A program made the translations under genes and the position numbers. DNA of 47,119 nucleotides from a virus. The stretch is from positions 1 through 47,119 of the IMG/VR virus record IMGVR_UViG_3300009409_000727; one strand, written 5' to 3'. Below the pieces are notes generated by a model, which was not told the origin of the DNA, did no database searches, and worked only from the letters and a program-made list of their open reading frames with translations. Shown here piece after piece: positions 27,701 to 36,766 of this stretch (position 1 is the stretch's first letter; every line of letters starts with the position of its first letter).

Positions 27701-30700
27701 TGTCACCTATCTTAAAGGAATTTAAATATTTTGATTTTTCTGTTAGTTGTATAGAATCATCTACGCCTGTTACGATATAGGATCCAGTTCGATATGATGC
27801 AGGTATAGTATATGAATCACTAAATTGTACTACATCGCCAGTTGTTAAAGTTACAATTGGTCCATCTGTTGTAGTATAAGAATTTTTTCCAATAAGTTGT
27901 GTGTCAACGTTAAGTTCTTCTCCAATAATTATAATACTATTAGGAACCCATTGTTCTAAACTTAATACTTTATGTTGTACATCATCTAAACGAACATAGC
28001 CAGCATTAGGTAATGAATCTCGTGTGTTGATATTTTCTGTTAATTTTTTAAATACATTTTTATCAAATTGTCTTGGTTCTAATGGCTTTTGATATAAATC
28101 AGCAGGGCGATGTGTAATATTTGTATTTTTGTATTGTTCAGAAGAATTTATAATCTCAATTAATTCTGGATTATCTGTAAACTCATCTTCATTTAATTTA
28201 AATTCAATTACTTGTGAACTTGCTACAGAGCCATACTCACCGACCCTAAATGCCCACTCTTCATATAAGTTGAGTGTGCTGTCTATTGCTGGCAATTTTG
28301 CTCTTAATAATTTATTAACAACTGATGATGTACCTTTCTCTTTAATAAATCCTTGATAGAATTTCTTTTGTGATATTTCTTCAATTTGCAAATTTTCTAG
28401 AAACTTTCTCTTTTGAAATCCAATTAAATTAGATGCTAATGATGATACATCAGCTGTCCTTGCGTCTTCTTCAAAGTCATAAAATCCTCTAAAGTCATCT
28501 GCTTTAGTATCTAAATTGCTTAATAAACCAGTTCTTACTTTATCTAATTGTTTCCATTTACTATAATCAAATTTATTTGCTTCTGTTAAATCACCAGGTG
28601 TATGTGCTATATTATTTGCATAAAATTTACTTTTAAATTTTACAATGTCGCCCAATTTATAACTTAAATTGATATCCCATTCATCTACTGTATCATCTAA
28701 TAATACATAGCCTGGTAACTGTTGTGATCCATCCCACAATTCTGTTTTGTATCCGACTAATTTAATTCTATTTTGACGACTACCTGTCATTTGTGACCAA
28801 ATTACATCTTTAAACACAGTTTCATTTTCAATAATTAATAAGTGCTCTGTTTGTATTGGATTTAATAGTGTTGAATATATACCATCAACATCTGGACTTG
28901 CACTTAATTCAAAAATATTATCTACTCTGCTATAAAATAAATCAGTTACTGATATTTTTTCTTTATTTTGATTTAATACAGAAGATGGTAGCATATTATT
29001 TGCTAAATTTTCAATTTGAGAGTTTGTTAGATTAAGTTTAATTTTATTACTACCAGCACTTAACGTAATTAATGAACCAACATTAAAATTGCTCATTGTC
29101 CAAAATAAAAATTCGTTTGCCGTATTGTGCCAATCTTCTATTATCCCATGGCCAGGTGATATATTATCAAATACAAATCCAATACTTTCTAGATATCGAG
29201 CATAACTTATAATAAAATCATATGTTTCTTGTATTGATGTAAATTCCTTACCATATTGGATGACTGTAGATACTGACTCAAATTCCTCATAACGTATTAC
29301 ACTAACACCACCGGTTTTTGGCAATGCTTCTAATTTATAATAATTGCCTCTATCTACTTCAAAATCAGATGCTGTAAAATCAGTTGTTACCATATAAAAT
29401 ATGTCACCAATTTTTATTACATCAGTAGCTCTGTATGTTTGTCCAGTAATATATTCATGGAAGGTTGACTCTTTACCACCCATTGATACTGTGGTTCTTA
29501 ATGGACTGGTAATAACACTAGGTAATATTTTAAATTGTGGTCTGTCTTTAGTGTAACCATCTACCTTATAACCATTAAGTGTTTTCTCAATTATTATACC
29601 ACTATAATTGATACTTTGTATAGGACTACTTTCCATTAAATGGAAATTATAATCTTCTTGTGGTATAAAAATATCTGTTGTTGCTTTAGATGGCGATATT
29701 TGTTCTAGTATAATTTTTAACTTATTTTTATCAGTAAATCCTGACATTTTATAAGCTAGATTCATATTTAAAGCATTTAGTTGTTTATGAAATGTTGTAG
29801 TGCTAACACCTAAGTATTTTGAGTAGTCTACTATCCAGTTATTATAGCCTGATGTATGATCAATTGATGCATCGGTATTAACATATGAATTAGTTTTTGT
29901 ATTATTAGGCACAACCGGCATCGCAGTTAACTTATCTACGTAATGTGATAATGTATTAAGTGATAATTTACTTGTATCAAACATAAGTTCAAAATATTTG
30001 GCTGGCTTTGTTAATGCTAATACTAATTGCACAGCAAATGGATAATAACTTGATCTACGCCATGAAGTTTCTGCAGGAGCATGGTCTCCAATTTTCCAAC
30101 TAGCGGCAACATCAGTATCAACTGCTCCTAGAATACCAACGTCTCGTGGTGATTTTAAGTTGCCAGTAGCATCAGTTGGAATATAATTAGCAACCATACC
30201 TGTGCGTTTATATTCATCATACGTGCCTGCTCTGGTACCACTTACAATTTTTCCTTCTTCTAAGTCTGCCCATAGCACTAAATTATCTCCGGTGTATGGC
30301 GCAGGACCGTAAGTTGTTTCCCACCAACTTGGTTTAATAGTAAACCCAAGCATTTCCCAAGGATGTGAATGTGGACGATCTGTGTCGTAAAAATACTTAT
30401 AGATGCCACGCCAATATCCTGGCAATGCTTCTGTTCCACCAAATCTGTCTTTTACTTGTCCATAATTCCAAGTGCTATTATCCGTACCGCTATACGTTGT
30501 ATTTTTAGCATAATCAACATTGAAGTTGTTTGACCACTTACTAAATTGTATTGCTAAAATATTATTAATTTGTGCTGTTGTATATGATGTTTGCCTATAT
30601 TTTGCAGAAAATGTATCAGTCAATTTAATTAATTTAGAATCATATACTGCTTTTATATTATTGTAAATTCGTTTTTCTAATTCTAATAATATGTCATCTT

Positions 30701-33356
30701 TATAGTCATTATATGCTGGTGTAATAGAACCATCATGCCCTTGTATTACATTAATGGCTGTTACATAACTATCATCAGAATATTTACTTGGAATATATTT
30801 AGGATATAATCCTAATTTAGTTGGTGTTGGTGGGATAAAATTACCACCAGTGTTTATATACTCAACAATTTTAATAACATCATTCTCTGCTAATGTAACA
30901 GTGCTTGTTAAAGTTACAAAAGGAGTAGTTGTTGAGAAAGTATAGTCTTGATCCTTTAACAACATTACATCGTTTTTATAAACTAATACTGCTGTTTGCC
31001 CAGGAACTGTGTCATTATATGTTTTATTGAGTTCAAATTGTTTATTGTCAATATCAAATACTGTATATGATAATGTTGTTATATCTGTTGAAAATGGCAC
31101 CATATCACTATCATAATATGACATTGTGCTACTTTTACCCGAGAACATTGATTGTAAGATGTTATCAACGAACTTTGACGTGTTTGTTAATTGTGTAAGG
31201 TTGGCGGCTTCATTTAAAAATTGATTTTTAAATCTATTATATTCATTACCAGCATAATCTACTGCTTGAAAAAAATTATAATTTTTATTAGACAACATAT
31301 AACCTGCTTTGAGTAAACTGCTTGTGTGTTGAATAACTTTAGTGCCTAATGACGAAATACTTCCAATATCTCGGATATTATTGCTTCCTAGTGTAGCACC
31401 CGAAAAGTCTAAACTATTTTCAATACAACTGCCAATATGTTCTCTAACTTGCCCTAACGTAAAATTCGTAGTAATAGACATATTATTAAATGGGTTATTA
31501 CTCATGTTAATTGGCATAGTATAAAATTCACCAGTAGTTAGATTTTCAATACTAGTATCAGTATGAGTTTTAATAACTAAAATATCACCAACAATTAAAT
31601 TACTTGTAAAATTAACATACTGGAATCCAGAAGAATTTGTAATAAAGTAATCCTTAGTTGTTGTACTACTTGTGCCTTTTTCTTTTAATTTACCATTTAC
31701 TGTAACAATTAAATTCTTTGCATTAGTTTCTGTTCTTGGAACAGTTGTTACTTTAAAAACTTTAAGTTCAGAACCTACAACAATGGTTTGTTGTATAAAT
31801 TGTCTACTTTCAAATGGTGCTTTCGCCCAGTTAGAAAGTGTGGAATAAGTGGTTAGAGCTGTGTTCTTATGTAAAAATCCTGTAGCAAGTCTTACGGATG
31901 TTGTAGTGCCTGCTTTGGCATCAGAAGTGTATGAAAAACTATCTTTGACTAAATTGTCATTAAAGACAATGTCACCAATGTTAGTGAAGTTTTTATATGT
32001 TAGGGCAATGCCTAATTCTGTGTCAACAGTACCAGCACTAGATACAGCATAACTAAAAATGTTTGATCCAGCAAATGTGCTACTTGCGTATGTTGATAAA
32101 CTACTACCACTTTTATCAAATACATCAAATAATGGTGCTTGGTTTAATCCAGTTTTTACTTGTCCTTTATTCCATTTGCTATTTTTATAATACCACGGCG
32201 TGCCTTTATTAGCAACACCTGATTTAACAATAATAGTATTGTCAGTTGCAGGATCTGCCACTGTAGTATTTTTTTCTAAATGTATTACATTTTCACCACC
32301 AATGGATACAAGTTGTATGTCATATATATAACCATTGACTAATGGATCAGTGTCAGCAGTAAATGCAACTTGTTGCCCAGCTGCTAATGCAACACCGTCA
32401 ATGTAACCACCAGGCTTGCCTTCTAATTCTGTAAAGGCGTCTGTAAAAATACTATCAATTAAATCAATTGTTGTTAGTTGTTTTGTGCCATAATTATATA
32501 ACTTAATGTCATCATCAAATTCTATAATTGGTCGTTTTGCTCTTACTGCTGAATTATAATTGGCAACATCTTCATTATATATTGCTGTTGCGCCAATAAT
32601 ATCCTCATGAAACCAACGGTTATTATTACTCCATTGGTTACCATCAATCGCACCTCGTTTAATAGTTAAGTAATCCTTACCTAGGGTAAACACAGCAGAT
32701 TCTGGTGTGTATAATTCACTTAGCGGAATTAATCTAATACCCTCCATTGTACCTACGTCCGCAACAATATAGTCAATGTTTGCTTGTGTTGACGGCGTAA
32801 CTGTACCAGTAAATCTTACTTTAAGTCCTGTTGAAAACTTTAATGTTTTAAGTCCATCTAAAGATGTATATGTATAAGTTTTCTTCCCTACAATATCACT
32901 AATGGTAATCGGATCGGTAATGTCACATCTATCTGGACCTGATGGTAACCAATAGTATTTTGTGTAGTTAATAGTTTTATCATAGTCAATTGGTGGTGAC
33001 CACACGGTATATTCACTACTAAACAATTTATTGTGATCATAATTGTCGCCACCAGTGGCTTCAATTGAGTTAACTATATCAATATATGTTGATGCAAAAT
33101 CATATTTTGTTTCTGATAATTCTTTTTTAATAGTAATTGTTGGTTCTAATTGATAATTTTTTCTATCATTATCTGTTTCAATAATATATGCGTCTGTAGT
33201 TTTAAAATTATCAACATCTCGCCGTCCAACAAATCCATTTAGTACATCATTTGTACCAGGAGATGTTAACTGATCTAATGTAGCATTCAAAAACTTTTTA
33301 TTTACATCAGTTTGAAACTGCTGTGGTAACAGGTTTACAGTTTTACGTATTGCCAT
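18789..33356 (-). CDS. Giant virion structural protein (4855 residues), gp7-position baseplate protein with YHYH and FG-GAP-like segments
   Basis: One unbroken 14.6-kb frame. It follows gp6, the position of gp7 in T4 (1032 residues), but is nearly five times longer. N-terminus: TVNLLPQQFQTDVNKKFLNA, a start seen in large structural proteins of marine T4-like phages. Around residues 2170-2400 is a YHYH-type domain (HGHPQEDNQYHYHSG; DGYPIYGPYG). Around 2520-2940 several FG-GAP-like blades occur (FGRSVAISDDG; IAIGSPG; FGTGLAMVGNTALIGSPGDD), suggesting a beta-propeller. From about 3880 to 4420 glycine-rich repeats recur (NAGSGYTSAPTVT; GGSGYTSAPTVT), mixed with [FY]-x-G-[DN]-G-S-T units. It probably builds the baseplate periphery and adhesive surface. 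ATG 33356 has GGAAAT upstream. Assignment to gp7 is by position, not by clear similarity. Confidence 0.8.
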   Translation of the reverse strand: MAIRKTVNLLPQQFQTDVNKKFLNATLDQLTSPGTNDVLNGFVGRRDVDNFKTTDAYIIETDNDRKNYQLEPTITIKKELSETKYDFASTYIDIVNSIEATGGDNYDHNKLFSSEYTVWSPPIDYDKTINYTKYYWLPSGPDRCDITDPITISDIVGKKTYTYTSLDGLKTLKFSTGLKVRFTGTVTPSTQANIDYIVADVGTMEGIRLIPLSELYTPESAVFTLGKDYLTIKRGAIDGNQWSNNNRWFHEDIIGATAIYNEDVANYNSAVRAKRPIIEFDDDIKLYNYGTKQLTTIDLIDSIFTDAFTELEGKPGGYIDGVALAAGQQVAFTADTDPLVNGYIYDIQLVSIGGENVIHLEKNTTVADPATDNTIIVKSGVANKGTPWYYKNSKWNKGQVKTGLNQAPLFDVFDKSGSSLSTYASSTFAGSNIFSYAVSSAGTVDTELGIALTYKNFTNIGDIVFNDNLVKDSFSYTSDAKAGTTTSVRLATGFLHKNTALTTYSTLSNWAKAPFESRQFIQQTIVVGSELKVFKVTTVPRTETNAKNLIVTVNGKLKEKGTSSTTTKDYFITNSSGFQYVNFTSNLIVGDILVIKTHTDTSIENLTTGEFYTMPINMSNNPFNNMSITTNFTLGQVREHIGSCIENSLDFSGATLGSNNIRDIGSISSLGTKVIQHTSSLLKAGYMLSNKNYNFFQAVDYAGNEYNRFKNQFLNEAANLTQLTNTSKFVDNILQSMFSGKSSTMSYYDSDMVPFSTDITTLSYTVFDIDNKQFELNKTYNDTVPGQTAVLVYKNDVMLLKDQDYTFSTTTPFVTLTSTVTLAENDVIKIVEYINTGGNFIPPTPTKLGLYPKYIPSKYSDDSYVTAINVIQGHDGSITPAYNDYKDDILLELEKRIYNNIKAVYDSKLIKLTDTFSAKYRQTSYTTAQINNILAIQFSKWSNNFNVDYAKNTTYSGTDNSTWNYGQVKDRFGGTEALPGYWRGIYKYFYDTDRPHSHPWEMLGFTIKPSWWETTYGPAPYTGDNLVLWADLEEGKIVSGTRAGTYDEYKRTGMVANYIPTDATGNLKSPRDVGILGAVDTDVAASWKIGDHAPAETSWRRSSYYPFAVQLVLALTKPAKYFELMFDTSKLSLNTLSHYVDKLTAMPVVPNNTKTNSYVNTDASIDHTSGYNNWIVDYSKYLGVSTTTFHKQLNALNMNLAYKMSGFTDKNKLKIILEQISPSKATTDIFIPQEDYNFHLMESSPIQSINYSGIIIEKTLNGYKVDGYTKDRPQFKILPSVITSPLRTTVSMGGKESTFHEYITGQTYRATDVIKIGDIFYMVTTDFTASDFEVDRGNYYKLEALPKTGGVSVIRYEEFESVSTVIQYGKEFTSIQETYDFIISYARYLESIGFVFDNISPGHGIIEDWHNTANEFLFWTMSNFNVGSLITLSAGSNKIKLNLTNSQIENLANNMLPSSVLNQNKEKISVTDLFYSRVDNIFELSASPDVDGIYSTLLNPIQTEHLLIIENETVFKDVIWSQMTGSRQNRIKLVGYKTELWDGSQQLPGYVLLDDTVDEWDINLSYKLGDIVKFKSKFYANNIAHTPGDLTEANKFDYSKWKQLDKVRTGLLSNLDTKADDFRGFYDFEEDARTADVSSLASNLIGFQKRKFLENLQIEEISQKKFYQGFIKEKGTSSVVNKLLRAKLPAIDSTLNLYEEWAFRVGEYGSVASSQVIEFKLNEDEFTDNPELIEIINSSEQYKNTNITHRPADLYQKPLEPRQFDKNVFKKLTENINTRDSLPNAGYVRLDDVQHKVLSLEQWVPNSIIIIGEELNVDTQLIGKNSYTTTDGPIVTLTTGDVVQFSDSYTIPASYRTGSYIVTGVDDSIQLTEKSKYLNSFKIGDKLWCANSNTYPPTYSENSNDWNVYRISSTNNAPSTIFKLTDNEVVVTFENPIGTILANDYIILRRCINAADNDHDYSGIYKVKVNLTSTGVNALVLYANTSTAFGIAFSQLTTVSEVIRGEFLKLESARYANTSALLNRTSPTFGWLDGDYAWIDNHNNTSKWAMLEKKDPYTLGKQLFPNSKTTNTGFGQGVAGNKDLSTILVGAVYDTTSAGSIEQWTRNVKTVFDVKSIFVSDSTSKTAGTLSTSGYLLTIESDGLPHPAPFGTFPTVDGKNPNRVVSRTYKHTIKTRVGTNTTAAPQIAVPLGGIGIAANGVIFANPSATATLPNDNGPAKGVAPTGFVWNGVVNATAVGMDTSHGHPQEDNQYHYHSGKFLSQWDYHVYQANTYYQGTNYSGDHWRHTDGHSKILGYAYDGYPIYGPYGYQTATDSTTTLTRQTSTWQTWPEPVSGRGYTYTEYPVGTFIQDYRVAVGAGTLDKHNGRYCVTPDYPDGTYAYFLTIKSDGTVVYPYIIGPTYKEIPTLETDTVPVDQGGSNALTVALTPGDFTYSNTVVDGSKLKNSGWAGWQFDTASTDDYIVTSAPNSNSGQGYAIVLKKKTDKTYEPFDIMRSPSPTTNGLFGYDIAVSKNGTYVLVSAPGELKAYMYKLGTGVTANNEYFNGDGSTNVFTFSTTTHSNTNEITVIVDDQIKIETLDYTLSATQVTFITIPPTGTNNIHIRKGNYYSAIKTFTGVSGTDFGRSVAISDDGTIAYIGQPNKADSTILSAGAIEVWGKTPTDTYFKIQDIKSNVTDLNENFGREIECGVDGHIIAIGSPGTDFIIVTDSTVSANNSGEVECWIDNAKHSGTVIGTVANPTVSIGDKLVINNVEVTFTGTALSNMVGDITTKAIPHITASATSDNKLKIVSTKTDANAKLTIRPGTTNGGVVFTALGLTLYTYKSGLRHPDGPQNAYYGEHIAFNNTATNIIIGSPASSSKYQMRLDTDLTTFDKNNTIIADVQPDAGSALIYDINTDLSYSLIQRVDWANRRKLDKFGTGLAMVGNTALIGSPGDDYYVTQTLTGTGLTAVYALTGQFATTDLEITMNGRVMLQSEYSSDNASPNSTLTFTVIPVATSVIAVKKFTQNTGSIMEATNAGNKVSWNSNRTEGNKIDISAINKVISYNKSTNTFIDYIDYLDPIKGKIPGIADEEISFKTLYDPAVYNITTNTTVVKDLNNHWGPNEVGTLWWDLTNTKYIDYEQGELEYRRLNWGKLFPGTQINIYEWVESDTLPSAYVSLGGDGTPKFASDTAYVEYQKYSTATSSLESIYYYWVKNRTSVPEISKAYLDTNGQIKFAAYGKELELKSFIPAATRKLPGKTVATILTNPTAYGLKYIGIAAQNAFVGHNLQTNLTADNIILSIEYDTVKNDIPLHTEWQLVQKNNPLSKPNSYLITKLGDSLAGKDAKENLVPDPDVHVGSRYGIMEYPRQNMFVDRFGAIKVLVNFCNAVFAKHKIALDYSLVKISSAEKVSTHGYNETVASKAELNYINTLTITDGHKVIVTKDETQGNYWTTYTWEVATSRWNIGLKQKYDTTKYWDYIDWYATGYSANTIINYTVATNNDVDKLDTKLNDVVKVLNDGQNKWVLYKNTSATTTDTYEVVGQENATIKFKTTLYTTTTPLTELRYIVDALNTQLFVGLLEVEFNKLWFELVQFVLYDQNLQVDWAFKSSFVTVNQTVRKLSELVNYSYDVQDSIKDYINEAKPYRTNIREYVYRYDYTELPQIGNSDFDLPGYYDTTDKLFRSPNVYEADDDVKMQTTPWVDWYNHYTKKIDNIILLTAGSGYSTTSTSTYDAVGYDITGYDYSATLASPPIVTISSGAQWELGYSYAIDTVPGATTANAVLVVPEHSPDTLWYYSGTEQSTTQWKDMGWKVTIKPKLTVNESKTYAVTVVLDGTGSPNYYIDGIERPNLILYRGSTYTFQQHDPSNLGYGYFRFSALEDGTHRDGTGATAVPVMATPGLDTVSSITVTNVGTGYVTTPKVTISGGSGSGATAYANLENYKVRDLKETIKFDRVDAPSHVTTIAVTAGGSGYTSAPTVTITNAAGDTTGVGASAKAVISGGAVTAVTVEQGGTGYGAEPTVAFSSGAATATATVSDFSYNKLETAHGAAAKKHSDRLTLYYAGGQPGTGSTKTWDNKTANIPTYDTVIADSGLQYKANKVIGATFDMEPGYDRASFASSKFDDFEISPEGVKVISSVDTDLSGGDFSTTGGIDPANITVDGDGFVTEYTSHAPEEQVPGRVFDTLDIKVYEMPSPRDTGVTIKKYTFEGNGSTVTYDVSGNGGIPTNVEGIEVYVDRILQKLTTNYTVNVKRNQITMITPVPAGQLIHFTLIETGGENITAYKQDFTGDGSTTQYVVNVPLEYAQYLYITINGFADSVSYTPSSYYKKTKITFAAAPSNGARIRVHTFNKSGLTITNAGTGYGVVAPTVSFSGGGGSAAAATAVVNNNGNVSGFHITNAGSGYTSAPTVTMTSPSSGTTATATAIVTGGKIEAIRPFVKVESEEQTITVPGSPTWPASYTYTYGQDNFFEFGPDAAKAFVYLNNQRLNPPDTEYYTGDGVLAVYNGPANPTIAYGSVTDADVQVHVDGVLQTLTTHYTFTGGSPARDQITFTVGNIPATGAEIGITVRNGQYWITDDYKVILENGSGVSVTAGTIATGDKLYIQSFANQRYSKGKTVVIKGTSVATSTSLERFDAVIFDASGYAGDVSVSISTPIYDISALEKNINYVWVWLNGIPQIANHDYYITGNNLVMTPAAVGGILATDMITVSGMRKAEQRHGIAFRIWKDMFDNTSYYRIATANTTTLSTALTLTDIEINVTDATKLLTPVTTTATPGVIFINGERIEYWEIDGNKLKRIRRGTWGTGAHSTLASGSEVVDGSNQQLIPGTDVHTKVWYDQGTLTATNGEGLGNATSKQVTFLKEAPLSTPKVI

Positions 33357-33364
33357 TGTATTTC

Positions 33365-36300
33365 CTAACTAGTAACAATTGTGCCACTTGCTCTAATCTT
33401 AGAAGCAGTTACGGCATCTATAATATCTACATCTTCTACTTTTGCATCGCTAATAAAAACTTCATCACTATTACTTTGTATTTCAAATAAACTACCAAAG
33501 TTTTGGTTAGTGCCTTTTGGTACAATTAAAACAGTAGCAATATATGGAGTTAGTTGATTATGTATATACGCGGCAAGTTCAGTAAAATAAAATGTCTCAC
33601 CAAAATCCCAGTTATTAATATTAAAATAATCATTAATTGCTTCTATTGTTTGTGTTTTAATTTCAGTATCTGTTACAGTTGTTGCACTATTTTTTACAAT
33701 TTTAAATGATGCCTGTAAACTACTACTAGATTTGTTACCAAATATTGGTTTATATTTGACCGGATGAAAAATAATTTCATCACTTAGCATTTTATAATCT
33801 AACAAATTGCTAAATTGTGTACTTAATTCAGTAGTAGTATTCGCTTCAGGTGTAATAACTGTGCCTGTATTATCTTGAATATATGTTGTATAAGCATTAC
33901 TATATGCTCTTGTTAATACATACATATCAATAATATTACTTAATCCTGGATTAATTCTCCTATCTGATGGTGAATTATGCTTGTAATTAAATTTAAGTGT
34001 TTTGCGTCCAGTATATATTTTATAATCTGTACTGACTAAAAACGTGCTATCAGTTTTATTAAACACTCTAAATGCTTTATCTGTAGTTAAGTAAATTACT
34101 TCCTTGTCGGTAAACAATGTTGTAGAGGCCGCAGCCAATGCTATTGCTGTAGCATATGTTACATTAACTGTTTTAGTAGTTAATTGAAATTGTTCTTCTC
34201 CACTTGCTATTGTAAATTTTTCAAAAAATACATATTTGCTTGTTGGACTAATTATTGGAGCGACAACTAGTGTAAATTGATCTGGATTGTCTGGGATGCC
34301 ATCAGCATCACTATCCAAAAATGTTACTAGTACTCTGCGTGAATTTGTTGCGCCTGAAAATTCTGTATCCAACCCATAAATTTGCCAAATATGATCTCTG
34401 TCCATTGCTGTTAATGCATCAGGTTTTGTATTAATATTTAATACATTAATTTGGTCTGTAATTGTTTTTGCTGTGCGTGAATTATAAATTTTAACGGAAC
34501 TGTCAAAATAAAAGCGTGTTTCCATATCACTTTCAAAACTATATTTTAATCCTCTATACGTTGTTGTATAAATTGTTCCATTACTTTTTAATCTAATTAA
34601 CCAACTAGAATCTTTTTTAAGTCCAGTTGTATCACCAGCATAAGCAAACGAGAATACAGAAGTTGTATCTAAGTCTGCGGCTAATATAATTACCCATGTT
34701 CTTGTTGTAGCATCAAAACGCAATCCAAATTCTTCATGTTTAAAGATTTTAGTTAACATTGATGTTTCCATACTGGATGGTAAGTCTGTTACAAATTGTG
34801 GAATAATTTCAGTAACTTCAGCACCATCACTAATTAACTCACTAATGGTTACTGGGCCTGCTCCACTTGCTAAATTGCCTGCACCGCTGTTATGCCCATC
34901 ACCTGTTACACTTTTAATCATTGCCCATATGTCTGCAAATGTATTTGGGGCACCTACACTACCTGTGTGTAAACTACCATCTGATTTAAAATACTTGCCA
35001 GCTGGTGCATTAAATTTTACCAAAGACGATGCGGCCAAATATTTTCTGTTATCTGACGATGGCGAAGCTGTTCCTATAGGAACTGATGATCCTAAACTAT
35101 TTTTAAAATACCCCGTGCTTGAATTAGTACTTGTAGTCGATTGCTCCCACGTTGTTGTACCAACTGTAATTCTATCATATTGGTCAAAATAATAATGTTT
35201 ACTACTTACATCACGTAATATTGGTTCTATTTTATCACGTATTACTCGCAATATATCCATTTCATTAGCAAATTCAAAATCAAATGTGTTGGAAAAATAT
35301 TCTCTAAATAATATTCCGTCTGTGCCAAATACATTAGTTGAAGAATATTTTGCTGTTGGATCTACGACATCTAAGTAACGAGAAATACCACTTGATGTTC
35401 TGTTTGTTGCTTTTGCTTTAATAATATCACTAGTTGTAGTAATTGGGAAAATATTATAATCTTCACCATTTACCATACGATTTTGTGTATAATAACTTTG
35501 AGGAGCCTTAGTTCTAATATCGTCTAATGTTTCTCTATTAGCGGCATTAGTAACTTCTGATTGTAGACTATATGTCATAGTTAAAGAATGTGTTATATTA
35601 TTTTTATTAACATATTGTACAATAACAGTGACATTTTGCATGTCATCTGTGCTAATACTATAATTTAAACCATTACTTTGTCTAAAATAACCTCTAAAAT
35701 TACCACGTGGTATATCGGTAAAAATACCATCACCAAAAATATATGCTATTTGATCATTCTCTCGTGAGTTAACACTGTATATTGTTCTTACATCTTTACT
35801 TAAACTATTATATATAATATTGTTACCAGTTGATGCTTGAACTTTAGTCCATAATCTATATAAATCATTATTTGAATCTAGTTCATATAACCAAACATCA
35901 TCATTATTAACGTTAGAAGAATTAATTAATACTTGCCTATTAGGTATGGTATCATCAATTGCGAAATTTGCGGCTTGTAATATACCTTGTTTAAAATATA
36001 CAAAAAATCCAGTGTTAGCACTACCATTGCCTTTCCCATCATTTCTATATAACATACCAAAAGATGAAACATTGCTAGGGGCATCTTCATAAACATAAGT
36101 TTTGTCTTTTATTGTTGCACTTACAATCTCAAAATCCATAGACATGTTGTCAATTGACTCTGTAAATGAATATACTGGTAATATACCTGCGGGTATATTA
36201 ATTTGGTATTGTTCTGTTTTAACATTGTTAATAATACTAGATAAATTGGGAGTACCAACTTTTTGTGTTGTAACCATGGCGGCATTTAATATTAAATTAA

Positions 36301-36766
36301 CTTGCTCTGCATAGTCAATATTGTTAATGTCATTCCATGTAATAGTAGTATTTGCTAAGTTTGTTCCATTAGAATCATACACATCCTCTGATGTAACCAT
36401 ACTTTGTAATTTTAGTAATCCGCTTGCGTTAACATTTCGTTTTGAATTATAACTTACTAAACGAGCTAGTCGTAAAATACTTTCTCTGCGTTCAGCAGTT
36501 GCAAGAAAGTTTTCCCTAGCATTTAAATCTATCCTATAACTAATATTTTGCCCCATATATGCAATAAGATCTATTAGTGCTATAAACTCTGAACTTTCAA
36601 TATAATCATTAAAGTCTTCAGGGTAATGTACTTGTAAATAGTCTATCATAGACTTTCGTAGTGTTTCGAAATCGTAACTTTCGAAATCTGCATTAATAAA
36701 AGATTGATATAATACTTTCCAATCTTCTGCTTCGTATATTGTATTCTGTCTTGTTGTTAACGCCAT
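33365..36766 (-). CDS. 6: Baseplate wedge protein gp6
   Basis: 1133 residues, larger than T4 gp6 (660) but in the size range of marine T4-like relatives. The N-terminal domain is diagnostic: DFETLRKSMIDYLQVHYPEDFNDY, then FIALIDLIAYMGQNISYRIDLNARENFL (approximately 34-91), the baseplate J-like domain that interlocks wedges. The C-terminal third (about 1040-1110) contains FNINNWDFGETFYFTELAAYI, also typical of gp6/J-type proteins. gp6 dimers form the inner ring that triggers sheath contraction. ATG overlaps the gp25 stop as TAATG. The extra middle region (about 500-900) is beta-rich and unassigned. Confidence 0.9.
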   Translation of the reverse strand: MALTTRQNTIYEAEDWKVLYQSFINADFESYDFETLRKSMIDYLQVHYPEDFNDYIESSEFIALIDLIAYMGQNISYRIDLNARENFLATAERRESILRLARLVSYNSKRNVNASGLLKLQSMVTSEDVYDSNGTNLANTTITWNDINNIDYAEQVNLILNAAMVTTQKVGTPNLSSIINNVKTEQYQINIPAGILPVYSFTESIDNMSMDFEIVSATIKDKTYVYEDAPSNVSSFGMLYRNDGKGNGSANTGFFVYFKQGILQAANFAIDDTIPNRQVLINSSNVNNDDVWLYELDSNNDLYRLWTKVQASTGNNIIYNSLSKDVRTIYSVNSRENDQIAYIFGDGIFTDIPRGNFRGYFRQSNGLNYSISTDDMQNVTVIVQYVNKNNITHSLTMTYSLQSEVTNAANRETLDDIRTKAPQSYYTQNRMVNGEDYNIFPITTTSDIIKAKATNRTSSGISRYLDVVDPTAKYSSTNVFGTDGILFREYFSNTFDFEFANEMDILRVIRDKIEPILRDVSSKHYYFDQYDRITVGTTTWEQSTTSTNSSTGYFKNSLGSSVPIGTASPSSDNRKYLAASSLVKFNAPAGKYFKSDGSLHTGSVGAPNTFADIWAMIKSVTGDGHNSGAGNLASGAGPVTISELISDGAEVTEIIPQFVTDLPSSMETSMLTKIFKHEEFGLRFDATTRTWVIILAADLDTTSVFSFAYAGDTTGLKKDSSWLIRLKSNGTIYTTTYRGLKYSFESDMETRFYFDSSVKIYNSRTAKTITDQINVLNINTKPDALTAMDRDHIWQIYGLDTEFSGATNSRRVLVTFLDSDADGIPDNPDQFTLVVAPIISPTSKYVFFEKFTIASGEEQFQLTTKTVNVTYATAIALAAASTTLFTDKEVIYLTTDKAFRVFNKTDSTFLVSTDYKIYTGRKTLKFNYKHNSPSDRRINPGLSNIIDMYVLTRAYSNAYTTYIQDNTGTVITPEANTTTELSTQFSNLLDYKMLSDEIIFHPVKYKPIFGNKSSSSLQASFKIVKNSATTVTDTEIKTQTIEAINDYFNINNWDFGETFYFTELAAYIHNQLTPYIATVLIVPKGTNQNFGSLFEIQSNSDEVFISDAKVEDVDIIDAVTASKIRASGTIVTS

